Shown here one piece after another: positions 16,648 to 25,430 of a DNA stretch of 56,417 nt. How positions within the stretch are numbered: the first letter of the stretch is position 1; the number at the start of each line of letters is the position of its first letter. Location of the stretch: NCBI GenBank assembly GCA_011772755.1, contig WVYX01000082.1, positions 1 to 56,417 on the forward strand, given 5' to 3'. The stretch comes from Gemmatimonadales bacterium. Its GTDB lineage: Bacteria > Gemmatimonadota > Gemmatimonadetes > Gemmatimonadales > GWC2-71-9. The notes under the pieces were generated by a model. The model saw only the letters and a program-made list of their open reading frames with translations. It made no database searches and had not been told where the DNA came from. The translations under genes were made by a program, and so were the position numbers.

Positions 16648-17802
16648 ATGACCCTCCCTCCCACCGTTCCCGAGATCTCCCCACGTGATGTGGCCCAGGC
16701 CGTGGAGAACGGCGATGCCATCCAGGTGCTCGACATTCGGGCTCCAGCCAGTGTCGCAGCCGCCCGTATCGACCTCACGGCCGAGGACCAGTACCACAAC
16801 ATTGTCGGATCCAGGCTCATAACCATGCGTTCCGCCGAGCAGGTCGGACTTGATCCCACCGTCCCTGTAGCCGTGGTATGCGCGCAGGGGAACGATAGCA
16901 AGCCGGCGGCGGCGTTCCTCAACCAGCTCGGGTACCAGGCGAAGTCGCTGCGCGGCGGCATGGCCGCCTGGATGTTGCTCAGCTTGCCGCGGGACCTCCC
17001 GACGACCCCGTCGCTGGATCGCCTGGTCCAGTTCGAGCGAATCGGTAAGGGAGCCCTGGGCTATCTGCTGATCAGCGATGGCGCCGCCTTGATCATCGAT
17101 CCACCCCGCACCCTGGATCCGTACCTCGCTGCCGTGGAACAGGCCGGCGCCAAGGTGGCCGGCCTGGCAGACACACACTGCCACGCTGATTACCTGAGCG
17201 GCGGGCCGCTTTTCGCCCGACAACTCGGCGTACCTTACTACCTGCACCCCGCGGATGCCTTCTACCCGTACGACGGTACGCCGGGCCGTATCGAGTTCCG
17301 GGCAATCCACGACGGCGACACCATTCAGGTCGGCCGCTGCGAAGTTCGCGTGAGGCACACGCCGGGCCACACCGAAGGAAGCGTCACCTACCTCGTGGAC
17401 CAACAGGCGGCCTTCACGGGCGACTTCGTGTTCGTCCAGTCTGTCGGTCGACCGGACCTGGCCGGGAAGACCAAGGAGTGGACCAAGGTGCTGTGGAACA
17501 GCCTCGCAAATGCGAAGGCGGAGTGGCCCAAGAACCTCCTCATCTATCCCGCGCACTATGCGAGCGAGGACGAGCACAACCCGGACCGCTCGGTCGGTGC
17601 TCGGTTCGGCGATCTACTCCAGAGTAACCAGGCCCTCGCCATGTCCGACGCCGCAGCCTTCACCCGCTGGGTGCGCAGCAATACCGTATCGTTCCCCGAC
17701 GCCTACCGCACCATCAAGGCGGTCAACGTGGGACTCGTCGAGGTAAGCGGGCGTCAGGCAGAGGAGTTGGAGGTAGGACGGAACGAGTGCGCGATCGGGT
17801 AG
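16648..17802 (+). CDS. Rhodanese - metallo-beta-lactamase fusion, persulfide dioxygenase/sulfurtransferase-like
   Basis: 384 residues from the ATG at 16648. The N-terminal rhodanese domain (about 8-110) carries Cys78 in the active loop 'VCAQGNDS'. The C-terminal metallo-beta-lactamase domain (about 128-330) is ETHE1-like: 'THCHADYLSGG' (His177, His179, Asp181), 'TPGHTEGS' (His241) and 'FTGDFVFVQSVGRPDL' (Asp259). These provide the 2-His/1-Asp mononuclear iron site of persulfide dioxygenases. The usual second-site His after Asp181 is Tyr182, tolerated in one-iron enzymes. It probably oxidises glutathione or other low-molecular-weight persulfide to sulfite, with rhodanese passing sulfur. Domain order is the reverse of CstB. 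Cytoplasmic. Confidence 0.88.
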   Translation: MTLPPTVPEISPRDVAQAVENGDAIQVLDIRAPASVAAARIDLTAEDQYHNIVGSRLITMRSAEQVGLDPTVPVAVVCAQGNDSKPAAAFLNQLGYQAKSLRGGMAAWMLLSLPRDLPTTPSLDRLVQFERIGKGALGYLLISDGAALIIDPPRTLDPYLAAVEQAGAKVAGLADTHCHADYLSGGPLFARQLGVPYYLHPADAFYPYDGTPGRIEFRAIHDGDTIQVGRCEVRVRHTPGHTEGSVTYLVDQQAAFTGDFVFVQSVGRPDLAGKTKEWTKVLWNSLANAKAEWPKNLLIYPAHYASEDEHNPDRSVGARFGDLLQSNQALAMSDAAAFTRWVRSNTVSFPDAYRTIKAVNVGLVEVSGRQAEELEVGRNECAIG

Positions 17803-17806
17803 GGGA

Positions 17807-17946
17807 GCAATTCGCAAGTCGCAGTTCGCAATTCGCAGTTCGCAGTTCGCAGTTCGAGACCCGATGAGCGCCAAAGCGTCCCGTGGCGCCTCTCGATTCG
17901 GCAATGGCGGACTTCGAATTGCGAATTGCCAATTGCGAATCGCTAA
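17807..17946. repeat. Longest family A array
   Basis: The left arm (17807-17857) contains seven degenerate CGCARTT heptamers. The right arm (17913-17946) is their reverse complement (GAATTGCGAATTGCCAATTG). About 55 nt of unrelated sequence lie between. It begins 4 nt after the stop of the rhodanese fusion gene and fills most of the gap between convergent genes. Confidence 0.9.
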
Positions 17947-17985
17947 TCGGAGTAGTGATCGGCCGTAGGCTTCAGGCCGTAGGCC

Positions 17986-18753
17986 TCAAGGCTGATACGT
18001 AACCACCAGCTGCCCCGCGACCGGCCTGCCGTCCAGCGTCCGCGCCGGATAGAACATCCACTGGTACATCCGCTCGAGCAGCTTCTTGAGGAAAGCCGCG
18101 TCCCTGATGCGCGGCTCCACCTCAACCTTGGTCACCTGACCCCGAGCGTCCACCCAGAACCGGATGTTGAATTGCCGGCCCTTGATATCCGCCGGCGCCT
18201 CCTCGAACGGGTACAGAATGGAACGGGGCTCTGGTGCCAACACGGGGCCGCCTTCCCCTCCGCCAGGCCCAGTGCCAGCGCCTACCCCGCTTCCTCGTCC
18301 CGTCCCTATGCCGCCACCACTGCCCGAACCCGACCCTGGGCCGCCTCCCGTCCCCATCCCCGGGCCGACGGTCTCCAGCTGGACGACCTCAATTGGCGGC
18401 AGCGGCATCTCGAACTGGCGAGACACCGAGGCCGTGACTTCCAGCTCGGGTTCCGGCAGAACCAGCTCCACGGGCTCCGTCTCGGGAGCTTGCTGTGAAC
18501 GCCGCGAAGCGATCGCGGCCGGAGGCGAAGGGGGGAGTTCGACGTAGCGAATCTTGCGGCCGCCACCACCACCCCCGCCACCCTGCCCCGGACCACCCGC
18601 CGCCCGTGCGTACTCGGTCGTGAGACGTCCGCCGAACACAATGGCTACCACCGCCACGACGTGGACTGCCGCCGCCAGCGCGGGGCCGACGCCAAAGCGG
18701 CGATCAGACCGCGGGATGCGAGCAGTCGGGTACCGCGTCACGGTTCGCATCAT
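17986..18753 (-). CDS. tonB: TonB-family energy transducer
   Basis: 255 residues. A basic N-terminus is followed by one membrane anchor (about residues 24-42, 'ALAAAVHVVAVVAIVFGG'). A long Gly/Pro-rich periplasmic linker follows, with 'GQGGGGGGGG' and alternating GS/GT runs. The C-terminal TonB domain (about 185-255) has 'FNIRFWVDARGQVTKVEVEPRI' and 'MYQWMFYPARTLDGRPV'. It would couple the proton gradient to outer-membrane receptors. No exbB/exbD genes lie nearby, so it must pair with a remote motor. The linker is Gly-rich rather than the commoner Pro-Lys/Pro-Glu type. Confidence 0.88.
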   Translation of the reverse strand: MMRTVTRYPTARIPRSDRRFGVGPALAAAVHVVAVVAIVFGGRLTTEYARAAGGPGQGGGGGGGGRKIRYVELPPSPPAAIASRRSQQAPETEPVELVLPEPELEVTASVSRQFEMPLPPIEVVQLETVGPGMGTGGGPGSGSGSGGGIGTGRGSGVGAGTGPGGGEGGPVLAPEPRSILYPFEEAPADIKGRQFNIRFWVDARGQVTKVEVEPRIRDAAFLKKLLERMYQWMFYPARTLDGRPVAGQLVVTYQP

Positions 18754-18824
18754 CTATCTAGTAAACACCGCGCGGCGTGAGCTGTTTCCACCCAACTCCG
18801 GCAGGAGCGAGCCGCGCCCCAGCC

Positions 18825-20900
18825 TTACCGGCGCCGGATCTGCTCGCGCAATCGCTCGAACACCTCCGGGTCCACGGCGTACACCCGCTCGAACGCCTCA
18901 ACGGATGAACTCTCCTCTGCACCGACGGCGTCGAGAAACACCCGCCGGTAGTCCGCCACCAGCGTTGGCGCGTAGAACTCCAATATGAGGGCCCCACACC
19001 GTACCGCCAATCGCCTGCGCAGATCTTCGAGTGCCGCTGCGTCCTCCATCTCGCCCGGCACCCGTTCATCCACCAGCACGAAGCACAGCTCCTTCAGGAA
19101 GGCGAACACACTGGCCTCGACAGCGTCCCCCGAGAGCGGTAGCTGCACCGCAACCACCTGGTCCCGGGGATCGAAGGAATCGAGCTCCACAATCCGGCCT
19201 TCGGGACCTAGCGCAGGCGATGGCATCACCACCCCTGCCGTCAGCCGCCTTCGCTCCAGATAACGATCGAGCTGGGGAACGAACACGGAATCCCACATGG
19301 TCTGGATTGCCTCAATGCGAGATTCCTGCTCGCCCCGGAAGCCTTCCCAGTAGTCGCGGTAGAACACCTCCCACTCGTGTTCCACCGCCTCAACCAGGTC
19401 TTTCAGCAGCCTCCGCGCGCTCCTGCGCTCCATGACCTGGCCCATCACGAGTATCCCCAGCCGCGTGTCGCGCCCGCCCAACGCCGTGTCGTCGGTACGG
19501 CGTTCCGCCACCGCTTTGAGCGCTTGCAACATCCGCTCCGGCTTCGCTCGTGGGAAATAGAGGGGTACGAAGTGAATGACATCGAACCCGCTCTCTTCGG
19601 CGATAGCCTGTCGCAGGCTAACGGCGAGCGAATCCAGCATCGTAGGGTACACGCCGAGCTGCTGCTTCACTTGTCGAATCCGGCGTTCGTAGTCCGCGCT
19701 GTAGAGGCCAAGGGGACCCGGCTGATCGGCGGCGATGACTGCCAGGGCATGGAACCACAGGTCCGTCTGGGGAGCCATGCGCACCACCCAGCGCGTCTCT
19801 CCCGAGGTGGGTGCCCCGGGTGCCTCAGCTACCTGGCTTGCAGGCCGGATCCGCTCCTCCAGCGCCTCCAGCAAATCGTCATCCAAGGGGAAGGCTTCCT
19901 CGAACGGGTCAGCCAGCGGCTCCTCAGGCGTCTCGGCCCCCGCCGCACGCAGGAAGACCTGTTGGTAGCGGGCGGTCAGCGCTGGAGCATAGGACTCCAA
20001 CACCATGGACCCGCACCGGACGGCAGCGCGGCCACTGGTCTTCTCGTCCCCTCGGGCAGTAACCGCCTCGCCCACCAGAGGGTAGCAGAGTTCACGCACC
20101 ACCGAGAACACGCTCACCTCGGGCTCGTCCGACTGAGGCGGGGCCCACACGGCAAGCACATTGTCCAGCCGGCGATACGGGCTGCCCTCGTACAGCCGGC
20201 CTTCCGGCCCCAACGCGGGCGAGACGATGATCGTGCCGGCGTCCAGGCGCCGCTGCCCCAGGAAATCCCCCAGCGCCGGCGCTAGCTGGTCGTTCCACAG
20301 TCGCTGGATCTCGCTGTAGCGACCGGAGTCGGCGGCCACCGTCCGTGCCCAGTAGTCACCATAGAAGAGGTCCCACTCCTGCCCGAGGACTTCAACGAAC
20401 CGGGCCAGCACATCCCGGTGCCTACCTGCCCGGAACGCAGCGATAGCCTGGCGCACGCCGAAGCGGGTGTCGGGACCCATCACCTCCGGGTCCCTGGTCC
20501 GCCGTTTCGCCACGGCCATGAGAGCGTTGAGCATCTGCTCGCGGCTAGCGGAGGTGAAGTACAACGGGAGGAAGTGGAGAGCCTGGAATACCCGGTCCTC
20601 CTCAAAATCGGCCCGCAGCTCCTCGGCGAGGCTATCCAGCGGCGTGGGGTAAGTCCCTGTCTCCTGCTTGGCCCCGCGCACTAGGTCGACGTACTCCGAG
20701 CTGTAGGCCGGGAACACCCCGGGCACGTCGTATCCCACAACCGCCAGCCCGTGGAACCACAGATCGACCGCGGCACTGGACCGAACCGTCCAGCCTCGCT
20801 CCGCAGCGGCCTGGCCAGCGGCCTGCGCGTCCGCGCTCGTGGGGAGTCCAACCGTCGCCGTGAGCAGCAGGGCTCCGGCTCGCCAGTATCTGATTCGCAT
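18825..20900 (-). CDS. Secreted protein of unknown function with two tandem homologous halves
   Basis: 691 residues from the ATG at 20900, with a signal peptide (MRIRYWRAGALLLTATVG, cleavage near SADAQA). The protein is an internal duplication of a roughly 310-residue unit. 'AAVDLWFHGLAVVGYD' is echoed by 'PQTDLWFHALAVIAAD', 'TYPTPLDSLAEELR' by 'VYPTMLDSLAVSLR', 'SPALGPEGR' occurs in both, and 'VRCGSMVLESYAPALTARYQQVFL' is echoed by 'VRCGALILEFYAP...DYRRVFL'. Each unit has mostly helical character, and no HExxH or other known catalytic motif is visible. Family not recognised. Transcribed divergently from the VIT/VWA gene. Confidence 0.85.
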   Translation of the reverse strand: MRIRYWRAGALLLTATVGLPTSADAQAAGQAAAERGWTVRSSAAVDLWFHGLAVVGYDVPGVFPAYSSEYVDLVRGAKQETGTYPTPLDSLAEELRADFEEDRVFQALHFLPLYFTSASREQMLNALMAVAKRRTRDPEVMGPDTRFGVRQAIAAFRAGRHRDVLARFVEVLGQEWDLFYGDYWARTVAADSGRYSEIQRLWNDQLAPALGDFLGQRRLDAGTIIVSPALGPEGRLYEGSPYRRLDNVLAVWAPPQSDEPEVSVFSVVRELCYPLVGEAVTARGDEKTSGRAAVRCGSMVLESYAPALTARYQQVFLRAAGAETPEEPLADPFEEAFPLDDDLLEALEERIRPASQVAEAPGAPTSGETRWVVRMAPQTDLWFHALAVIAADQPGPLGLYSADYERRIRQVKQQLGVYPTMLDSLAVSLRQAIAEESGFDVIHFVPLYFPRAKPERMLQALKAVAERRTDDTALGGRDTRLGILVMGQVMERRSARRLLKDLVEAVEHEWEVFYRDYWEGFRGEQESRIEAIQTMWDSVFVPQLDRYLERRRLTAGVVMPSPALGPEGRIVELDSFDPRDQVVAVQLPLSGDAVEASVFAFLKELCFVLVDERVPGEMEDAAALEDLRRRLAVRCGALILEFYAPTLVADYRRVFLDAVGAEESSSVEAFERVYAVDPEVFERLREQIRRR

Positions 20901-21053
20901 GTGCTCGGCTCTTTCGAACACCGCTTCTCAGGCGGGAGTTCCCGCGTTCTGCTCGACGGAGTATGCCGAAAAGCACGGGGCGGCGACAGCCGAGGTGTGC
21001 AAATCAGGACGCGTCAGGCGTCATCAGGGGTAGAACGAACCAGTGAGGGCACC

Positions 21054-23285
21054 ATGAAAGCGCTCGCAGCCATCGTCCTGGCCAGCCTTGTGGCTTCACC
21101 ACTGCTGGCACAGGGGTGGATTGAACCGCCGGCGGATCGGCAGGTCCGGTTCGGCGTGGTGAAGGTGCGTACCGCCGTGTCGGTGAGGGTGACCGGCCGA
21201 ATCGCCCAGGTGGAAGTGGAGGAGTGGTTCAAGAATGCCGGACCCGGGCTCGGCGAAGGGGACTACCTCTACCCGCTTCCAGGCGAGGCCGTGTTCTCGA
21301 ACTTCTCACTGTTTCAGGGAGACCAGGAGCTCCGCGGTGAGACGATGGACGCCGGACAGGCCCGGGCAATTTACGAGGAGATCGTTCGGAGAAAGCGGGA
21401 TCCTGCGCTGATCGAGCTCGCGGGTCACGGGCTCATTCGGGCGCGGGTGTTCCCCATCAACCCGGGCGAGACCAGGAAGATCACCCTGCGGTACACGCAG
21501 ATCCTCGGTCGGGCAGGCGACGCCCTCCAGTTCCGCTACGCCGCGGGCGGGCGGTATAGCTGGGGAGCGACCCCCGGGGAGGGGGTACAGCAACCCGGAC
21601 CCTTGCCTCAGCGTGCCCCCCTCACGTTCACCCTGGTCGCCGACAGCGGCCGCGCGTACCGAGACCCCTTCTCACCGACCCACAACGTGCGGGTGTCACG
21701 AGACGATGGGCAACTGACCGTGCGTCCCGCCGGCGACCTGGAAGGGGACTTCACGCTGTTCCTGCCCCTAGCCCGATCGCTGGTGGGTATCACCATCGCC
21801 ACCCACCGGCCCGCGGGAGAGGACGGCTATTTCATGCTCACACTGTCGCCGGGAGAGGCCTCGGGAACGACGCTGCCCCGGGATATCACGGTGGTGCTGG
21901 ATGTCTCGGGATCCATGTCGGGCAGCAAGCTCACGGAGGCCAAGTCTGCCCTGCGACAGCTCATGGGGTCACTGGGCTCCGAGGACCGCTTTCGGCTCCT
22001 GGCGTTCAACAATAGCGTGACGGCCTACCATCAACGCTGGGCTCGTCCGACCCGCCGCGCCGTCGGGGAGGCCCGGGGGTGGATCGACCGACTCCAGGCG
22101 GACGGCGGCACCAATATCGCCGGGGCGCTCGCCGAAGCGTTTCGCTTGTCCAGCCCCGAAGGACGTTTGCCCATCGTGGTCTTCCTGACCGACGGGCTGC
22201 CTTCGGTAGGCGAGCGGAACCCGGAGCGCATCGCCCAGCAGGCCGAACACGACCGGGGTCGCGCCCGCATCTTTGCCTTCGGTGTCGGTCATGACGTGAA
22301 CACCTATCTGCTCGACCGCCTGTCGGCCGCTGGTCGGGGCACGACGCAGTACGTGCAGCCCGGTGAAGACGTGGAACAGGCACTCAGCCTCCTGGTCAGA
22401 AAGATCCAGCATCCGGTGCTGGCGGATCTTGCCATCGGAGACGCCCCGGTCGAGCTGGGCGAGATCTATCCCACGACCCTCCCGGACCTGTTTGCCGGAG
22501 AGGAGCTGGTGGTGTTCGGGCGTTACCGGGTCCGGGACCAGGACCGCGCGGGCACTGTGACCGTGACCGGCCGGCGAAACGGGCGGACGGAGCGGTTTGC
22601 CACACGGGCCACGTTCCCCGAGCACGCGCTGGGGAATGCGTTCATCCCCCGGCTCTGGGCCTCCCGCAAGATTGGCGTGCTGTCTCGGGAGATCCGGCTG
22701 AACGGGCCGAACGCCGAGCTGGAGCGGGAGATCCGCGAAACGGCTCTCAGATATGGCCTGCTGAGCGAATACACTTCGTATCTGGTGCAAGAGCCGATGC
22801 AGGTTGCGGGACAGCGAGTCGGCGGTGTGCGTGATGCTGCAGCGCGGACCCGCATGAGCCAGGTGCCGGCAGCCCAAGCACCGGCCAAAGCCACTGGGGC
22901 GGTCGCCGTGGCGGCGGCGGAGGAGTCACGCATCCGGCGCGAGGCGAAGGTATTTGCCGACCTCGAGGAAGCCGACGAAGTGTTACTCGCTCGGGGACAC
23001 ATGCCCCAGAGCCGCCATGTTGCTGGCCGGCTGTTCATCGAGCAGGACGGCGTCTGGACCGATCTGCGCCACGCGGACTCACTGCGGACGGTGACCATCG
23101 AGCCCTACAGCCAGGCGTACTTCCAGTTGCTGCGGTTGGCGCCGGAGCTCAAGCCGTATCTCAGCGAATTCGAGCAGGTGTTGGTGGCCGGTGCCCAAGC
23201 GAGTATCCGAATTGCCGACGGTGGGGTGCAGAGGATGGCGTCGGATGGGCTGGCCCGCCTAGTGCGCGAGTTCCGCGGACGATAA
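21054..23285 (+). CDS. Secreted VIT and von Willebrand factor A domain protein
   Basis: 743 residues from the ATG at 21054 (GAGGG 4-8 nt upstream). The signal peptide ends near LLAQG. The VIT domain (about 30-150) contains 'VEVEEWFKNAGPGLGEGDYLYPLPGEAV' and 'ARVFPINPGETRKITLRY'. The VWA domain (about 275-450) has an intact MIDAS 'DVSGSMSGSK' plus the Thr/Asp-containing 'GGTNIAGAL' and 'FLTDGLP'. The C-terminal region is of unknown fold. This family resembles inter-alpha-trypsin inhibitor-like bacterial proteins, and its MIDAS suggests metal-dependent protein binding. It is 10 nt upstream of an ECF sigma gene and probably in the same operon, suggesting a regulated envelope function. Confidence 0.92.
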   Translation: MKALAAIVLASLVASPLLAQGWIEPPADRQVRFGVVKVRTAVSVRVTGRIAQVEVEEWFKNAGPGLGEGDYLYPLPGEAVFSNFSLFQGDQELRGETMDAGQARAIYEEIVRRKRDPALIELAGHGLIRARVFPINPGETRKITLRYTQILGRAGDALQFRYAAGGRYSWGATPGEGVQQPGPLPQRAPLTFTLVADSGRAYRDPFSPTHNVRVSRDDGQLTVRPAGDLEGDFTLFLPLARSLVGITIATHRPAGEDGYFMLTLSPGEASGTTLPRDITVVLDVSGSMSGSKLTEAKSALRQLMGSLGSEDRFRLLAFNNSVTAYHQRWARPTRRAVGEARGWIDRLQADGGTNIAGALAEAFRLSSPEGRLPIVVFLTDGLPSVGERNPERIAQQAEHDRGRARIFAFGVGHDVNTYLLDRLSAAGRGTTQYVQPGEDVEQALSLLVRKIQHPVLADLAIGDAPVELGEIYPTTLPDLFAGEELVVFGRYRVRDQDRAGTVTVTGRRNGRTERFATRATFPEHALGNAFIPRLWASRKIGVLSREIRLNGPNAELEREIRETALRYGLLSEYTSYLVQEPMQVAGQRVGGVRDAAARTRMSQVPAAQAPAKATGAVAVAAAEESRIRREAKVFADLEEADEVLLARGHMPQSRHVAGRLFIEQDGVWTDLRHADSLRTVTIEPYSQAYFQLLRLAPELKPYLSEFEQVLVAGAQASIRIADGGVQRMASDGLARLVREFRGR

Positions 23286-23295
23286 ACTGAACTCC

Positions 23296-23799
23296 GTGCG
23301 CGTAGACTGGGCGGAAGTGTACCGAACGACCTTCGCGGACCTGGTCCGGTTCCTACACCGCAAGGTGTGGGATCCGGATCGGGCCCATGATCTGGCGCAG
23401 GAGGCCTTCGTGCGAGCCCTGAATCATGAGCCCGACAACCCCCGGGCCTGGCTGTTCACGGTGGCAGGCAACCTGGCCCGTGACGAGGCCCGGGCGGCGA
23501 TCCGCCGCAAGAGGCATCTCACGCTCATCAAGACCGAGGCCGCGGAGCAGGCGGTCGCGGATCCAGCCCAGGAGCTGGAGCATGAGCAGCGGATGCGCGC
23601 GGTGCGCGAGGCTCTGGCCCGGTTGAGCGAGCGTGATCGAGACGTGCTGCTACTGTGGGGTGCCGGCCTCAGTTACGGAGAGATAGCAGCGGAGAGTGGG
23701 CTCGCGCCTGGCGCCATTGGCACGACGCTGGCGCGGGCGCGGCGACGTCTGGTGGAGGCGTACGACGCGCTGGAGGAGAGAGATGTCGTACGGAGATAG
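23296..23799 (+). CDS. ECF-type sigma-70 factor
   Basis: 167 residues, GTG start. Region 2 (about 10-75): 'YRTTFADLVRFLHRKVWDPDRAHDLAQEAFVRAL' and 'NPRAWLFTVAGNLARDEARA'. Region 4 (about 110-160): 'ALARLSERDRDVLLLWGAGLSYGEIAAESGLAPGAIGTTLARARRRL', the usual helix-turn-helix. It directs RNA polymerase to an extracytoplasmic-stress regulon. The next gene overlaps by 17 nt and encodes a membrane anti-sigma factor, the usual pairing. Confidence 0.93.
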   Translation: MRVDWAEVYRTTFADLVRFLHRKVWDPDRAHDLAQEAFVRALNHEPDNPRAWLFTVAGNLARDEARAAIRRKRHLTLIKTEAAEQAVADPAQELEHEQRMRAVREALARLSERDRDVLLLWGAGLSYGEIAAESGLAPGAIGTTLARARRRLVEAYDALEERDVVRR

Positions 23800-25063
23800 A
23801 GCAAACATGGAGCACATCCCTGAGGGAGTGCTGCATGCCTACCTGGATGGCCAACTGGCTGACGCAGAGGCGGCAGGGGCGGCAGAGGGCGGCAGGGAGC
23901 GGCAGGAGATCGAGCTACATCTTGCCGAGTGTGCCGAGTGCCGCGGGCGGCTAGAGGAGGCAGGCCGCCTGCGAGATCGAGCCGATGCGATTCTCAGCGC
24001 CTCCGGCCCGGTGGAGGTATCGCCGCCGCCGTTCGAGGAAATCGTGGCACGGTCCCGCGTGCAGGCCACCCGCCGGCGGGTCTTCCGGCTGAACCGTGTT
24101 ACAGCGCTTGGCTGGGCGGCTACCATCGTTCTTGCGGTGGGTGTGGGCTGGATCGCCCGGGGGTCGCTGGCGTTCCGGGAGGCGGTTGCTCCTGAAGCCA
24201 GCAGCGTAGCCGCAGACACCGCCACCCCGATGCTGATCCAGGCAGCCGACGAGGAGCTGGCCAACGAGGTGGCCGGTACTCCCACGGAGGATGAGGCGCG
24301 GCTGCGCCAGTCGGAGCTGGCCAAATCGCGCATCGCGGCGGGAGTGGAAGCACCCGTTGCGGCACCGGCGGAAGTAGCCGCGCAGCCGGAGCCCGCTGTG
24401 GAGCGGAAGTTCGCCGAGGCTGATGCGCGAGAGCGGGAGGAAGCCCAGCGATTGAAGGAGGTAGCCGAGGCAGACGAGCCGGCCCCGCCACCCGCGGCAC
24501 CGGTCCCCCAGCGCATCGCGGTGGCCGGCGAGACACGGGGAGTAGCGGCGGGCCGTCGCGACTCGATAAGGCGGGCCCGGGAAGCCGGTGACAGTCTCGC
24601 CCTGCGGGAGCAGGCGCGAGCGGAGGTGGTCGCTCAGCAAGTAACCGTAGTGGGGGCAGTTGCCGCGGCCGATTCTCTTGCGATGCAGGACATCGCGTTC
24701 GCGGAGGCAACGTGGCTGGTGGTGGACCAGACAACAGCACGGGAGTATCTCGACGGGCCCATCGCCACGATCCAGGGGCTACCGACCCTGAGTTACGCTG
24801 TTGGAACCATCGAAGGCCGCCGTGCCGTGCGCATCACCCAGCGCCTCGAGTCGGGAGCGGCGCTCGAGGTGATTCAACAGGAGGTGACCGCGCGGCCGGC
24901 TGATGCCTTCCGGCGCAGGGTGGAAGCACTGGAAGCAGCTCCTGCGGTTGCGCTGGACTCTGTCGCCTCGGTGAGCGTCAAGTGGGGTGACTACGTGATC
25001 ACGGCCCGAGCGGAGCTCGCACCTGACTCACTGCGGGCCTTGCTGGCGAGGATTCGCGAGTAG
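23783..25063 (+). CDS. Membrane anti-sigma factor with zinc-finger motif
   Basis: 426 residues if started at the ATG at 23783 (GGAGGAGAG directly upstream); an ATG at 23807 is also possible. The N-terminal anti-sigma zinc-finger has 'HLAECAEC' (HxxxCxxC) near residues 46-53. One membrane segment (about 119-140, 'LGWAATIVLAVGVGWIARG') follows, then an Ala/Glu-rich, probably coiled-coil periplasmic stretch (about 150-300) and a C-terminal domain with 'WLVVDQTTAREYLDGPIATI'. It is predicted to hold the preceding sigma factor at the membrane. A family C repeat encodes part of the linker before the zinc motif ('AEAAGAAEGGRERQE'). Confidence 0.88.
   Translation: MSYGDRANMEHIPEGVLHAYLDGQLADAEAAGAAEGGRERQEIELHLAECAECRGRLEEAGRLRDRADAILSASGPVEVSPPPFEEIVARSRVQATRRRVFRLNRVTALGWAATIVLAVGVGWIARGSLAFREAVAPEASSVAADTATPMLIQAADEELANEVAGTPTEDEARLRQSELAKSRIAAGVEAPVAAPAEVAAQPEPAVERKFAEADAREREEAQRLKEVAEADEPAPPPAAPVPQRIAVAGETRGVAAGRRDSIRRAREAGDSLALREQARAEVVAQQVTVVGAVAAADSLAMQDIAFAEATWLVVDQTTAREYLDGPIATIQGLPTLSYAVGTIEGRRAVRITQRLESGAALEVIQQEVTARPADAFRRRVEALEAAPAVALDSVASVSVKWGDYVITARAELAPDSLRALLARIRE
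23867..23910. repeat. Family C array in frame in the anti-sigma gene
   Basis: Units of GAGGCGGCAGGGGCGGCAGA type, decaying to GGCGGCAGGGAGCGGCAGGA. They lengthen the spacer between the first helix and the HxxxCxxC motif by about 14 residues without a frameshift. Confidence 0.65.
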
Positions 25064-25100
25064 GCGGTTCCCCTCCGGCTGACGGCCGCGGCTGACTCAC

Positions 25101-25165
25101 AGCGGATGGATCGGACGGAGCGGACGTTGGCCACAGCACAGTCCGCGAAGTCCGATTCATCCGCT
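25101..25165. repeat. Inverted repeat (family D), possible terminator hairpin
   Basis: A 25 nt left arm beginning AGCGGATGGATCGGACGG is matched by the inverse complement at 25141-25165 with four mismatches and a 15 nt loop. It lies 37 nt after the anti-sigma stop. There is no T-run, so intrinsic termination is uncertain. Confidence 0.75.
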
Positions 25166-25232
25166 CTTCCCTGCCCCGCGACCGCTAGCGGCAGTCCCCA
25201 CCGGGCGCAGACACGGCGCGAACATGCGACAC

Positions 25233-25404
25233 ACTAGTGGAGCGTATCCAAAGTTGTATTCGCGGCACGGCGGCGGGAGCTTCGAGAACGCTATGGGCCG
25301 GTGGTGCTCCACCAGCCATCGGCATCACGAGGTTCGCGCCCCGCTGTTCTCTCCGCTCCCGCCGCCGCGCCTTGCTAACGCCAACCCGGATACGGTCCAT
25401 TAGT
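25233..25404. mobile_element. MITE-like element with long imperfect terminal inverted repeats
   Basis: The left end reads ACTAGTGGAGCGTATCC. The right end, reverse-complemented, reads ACTAATGGACCGTATCC. Similarity continues inward through CGGCGGCGGGAG to about 58 nt per arm. The centre is itself a hairpin (GGCCGGTGG...CCACCAGCC). There is no ORF that looks like a transposase. No clear target-site duplication could be recognised by eye. With 25101-25165 this accounts for the 367 nt gap between the anti-sigma and XdhC genes. Confidence 0.6.
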
Positions 25405-25430
25405 CGCCGCCCTAGTGCCGCTGTCCCCGC

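Noticed and set aside
17807-17946. CRISPR array
   Set aside because: Units are 7 nt with no unique spacers and occur as inverted arms; no cas genes nearby.
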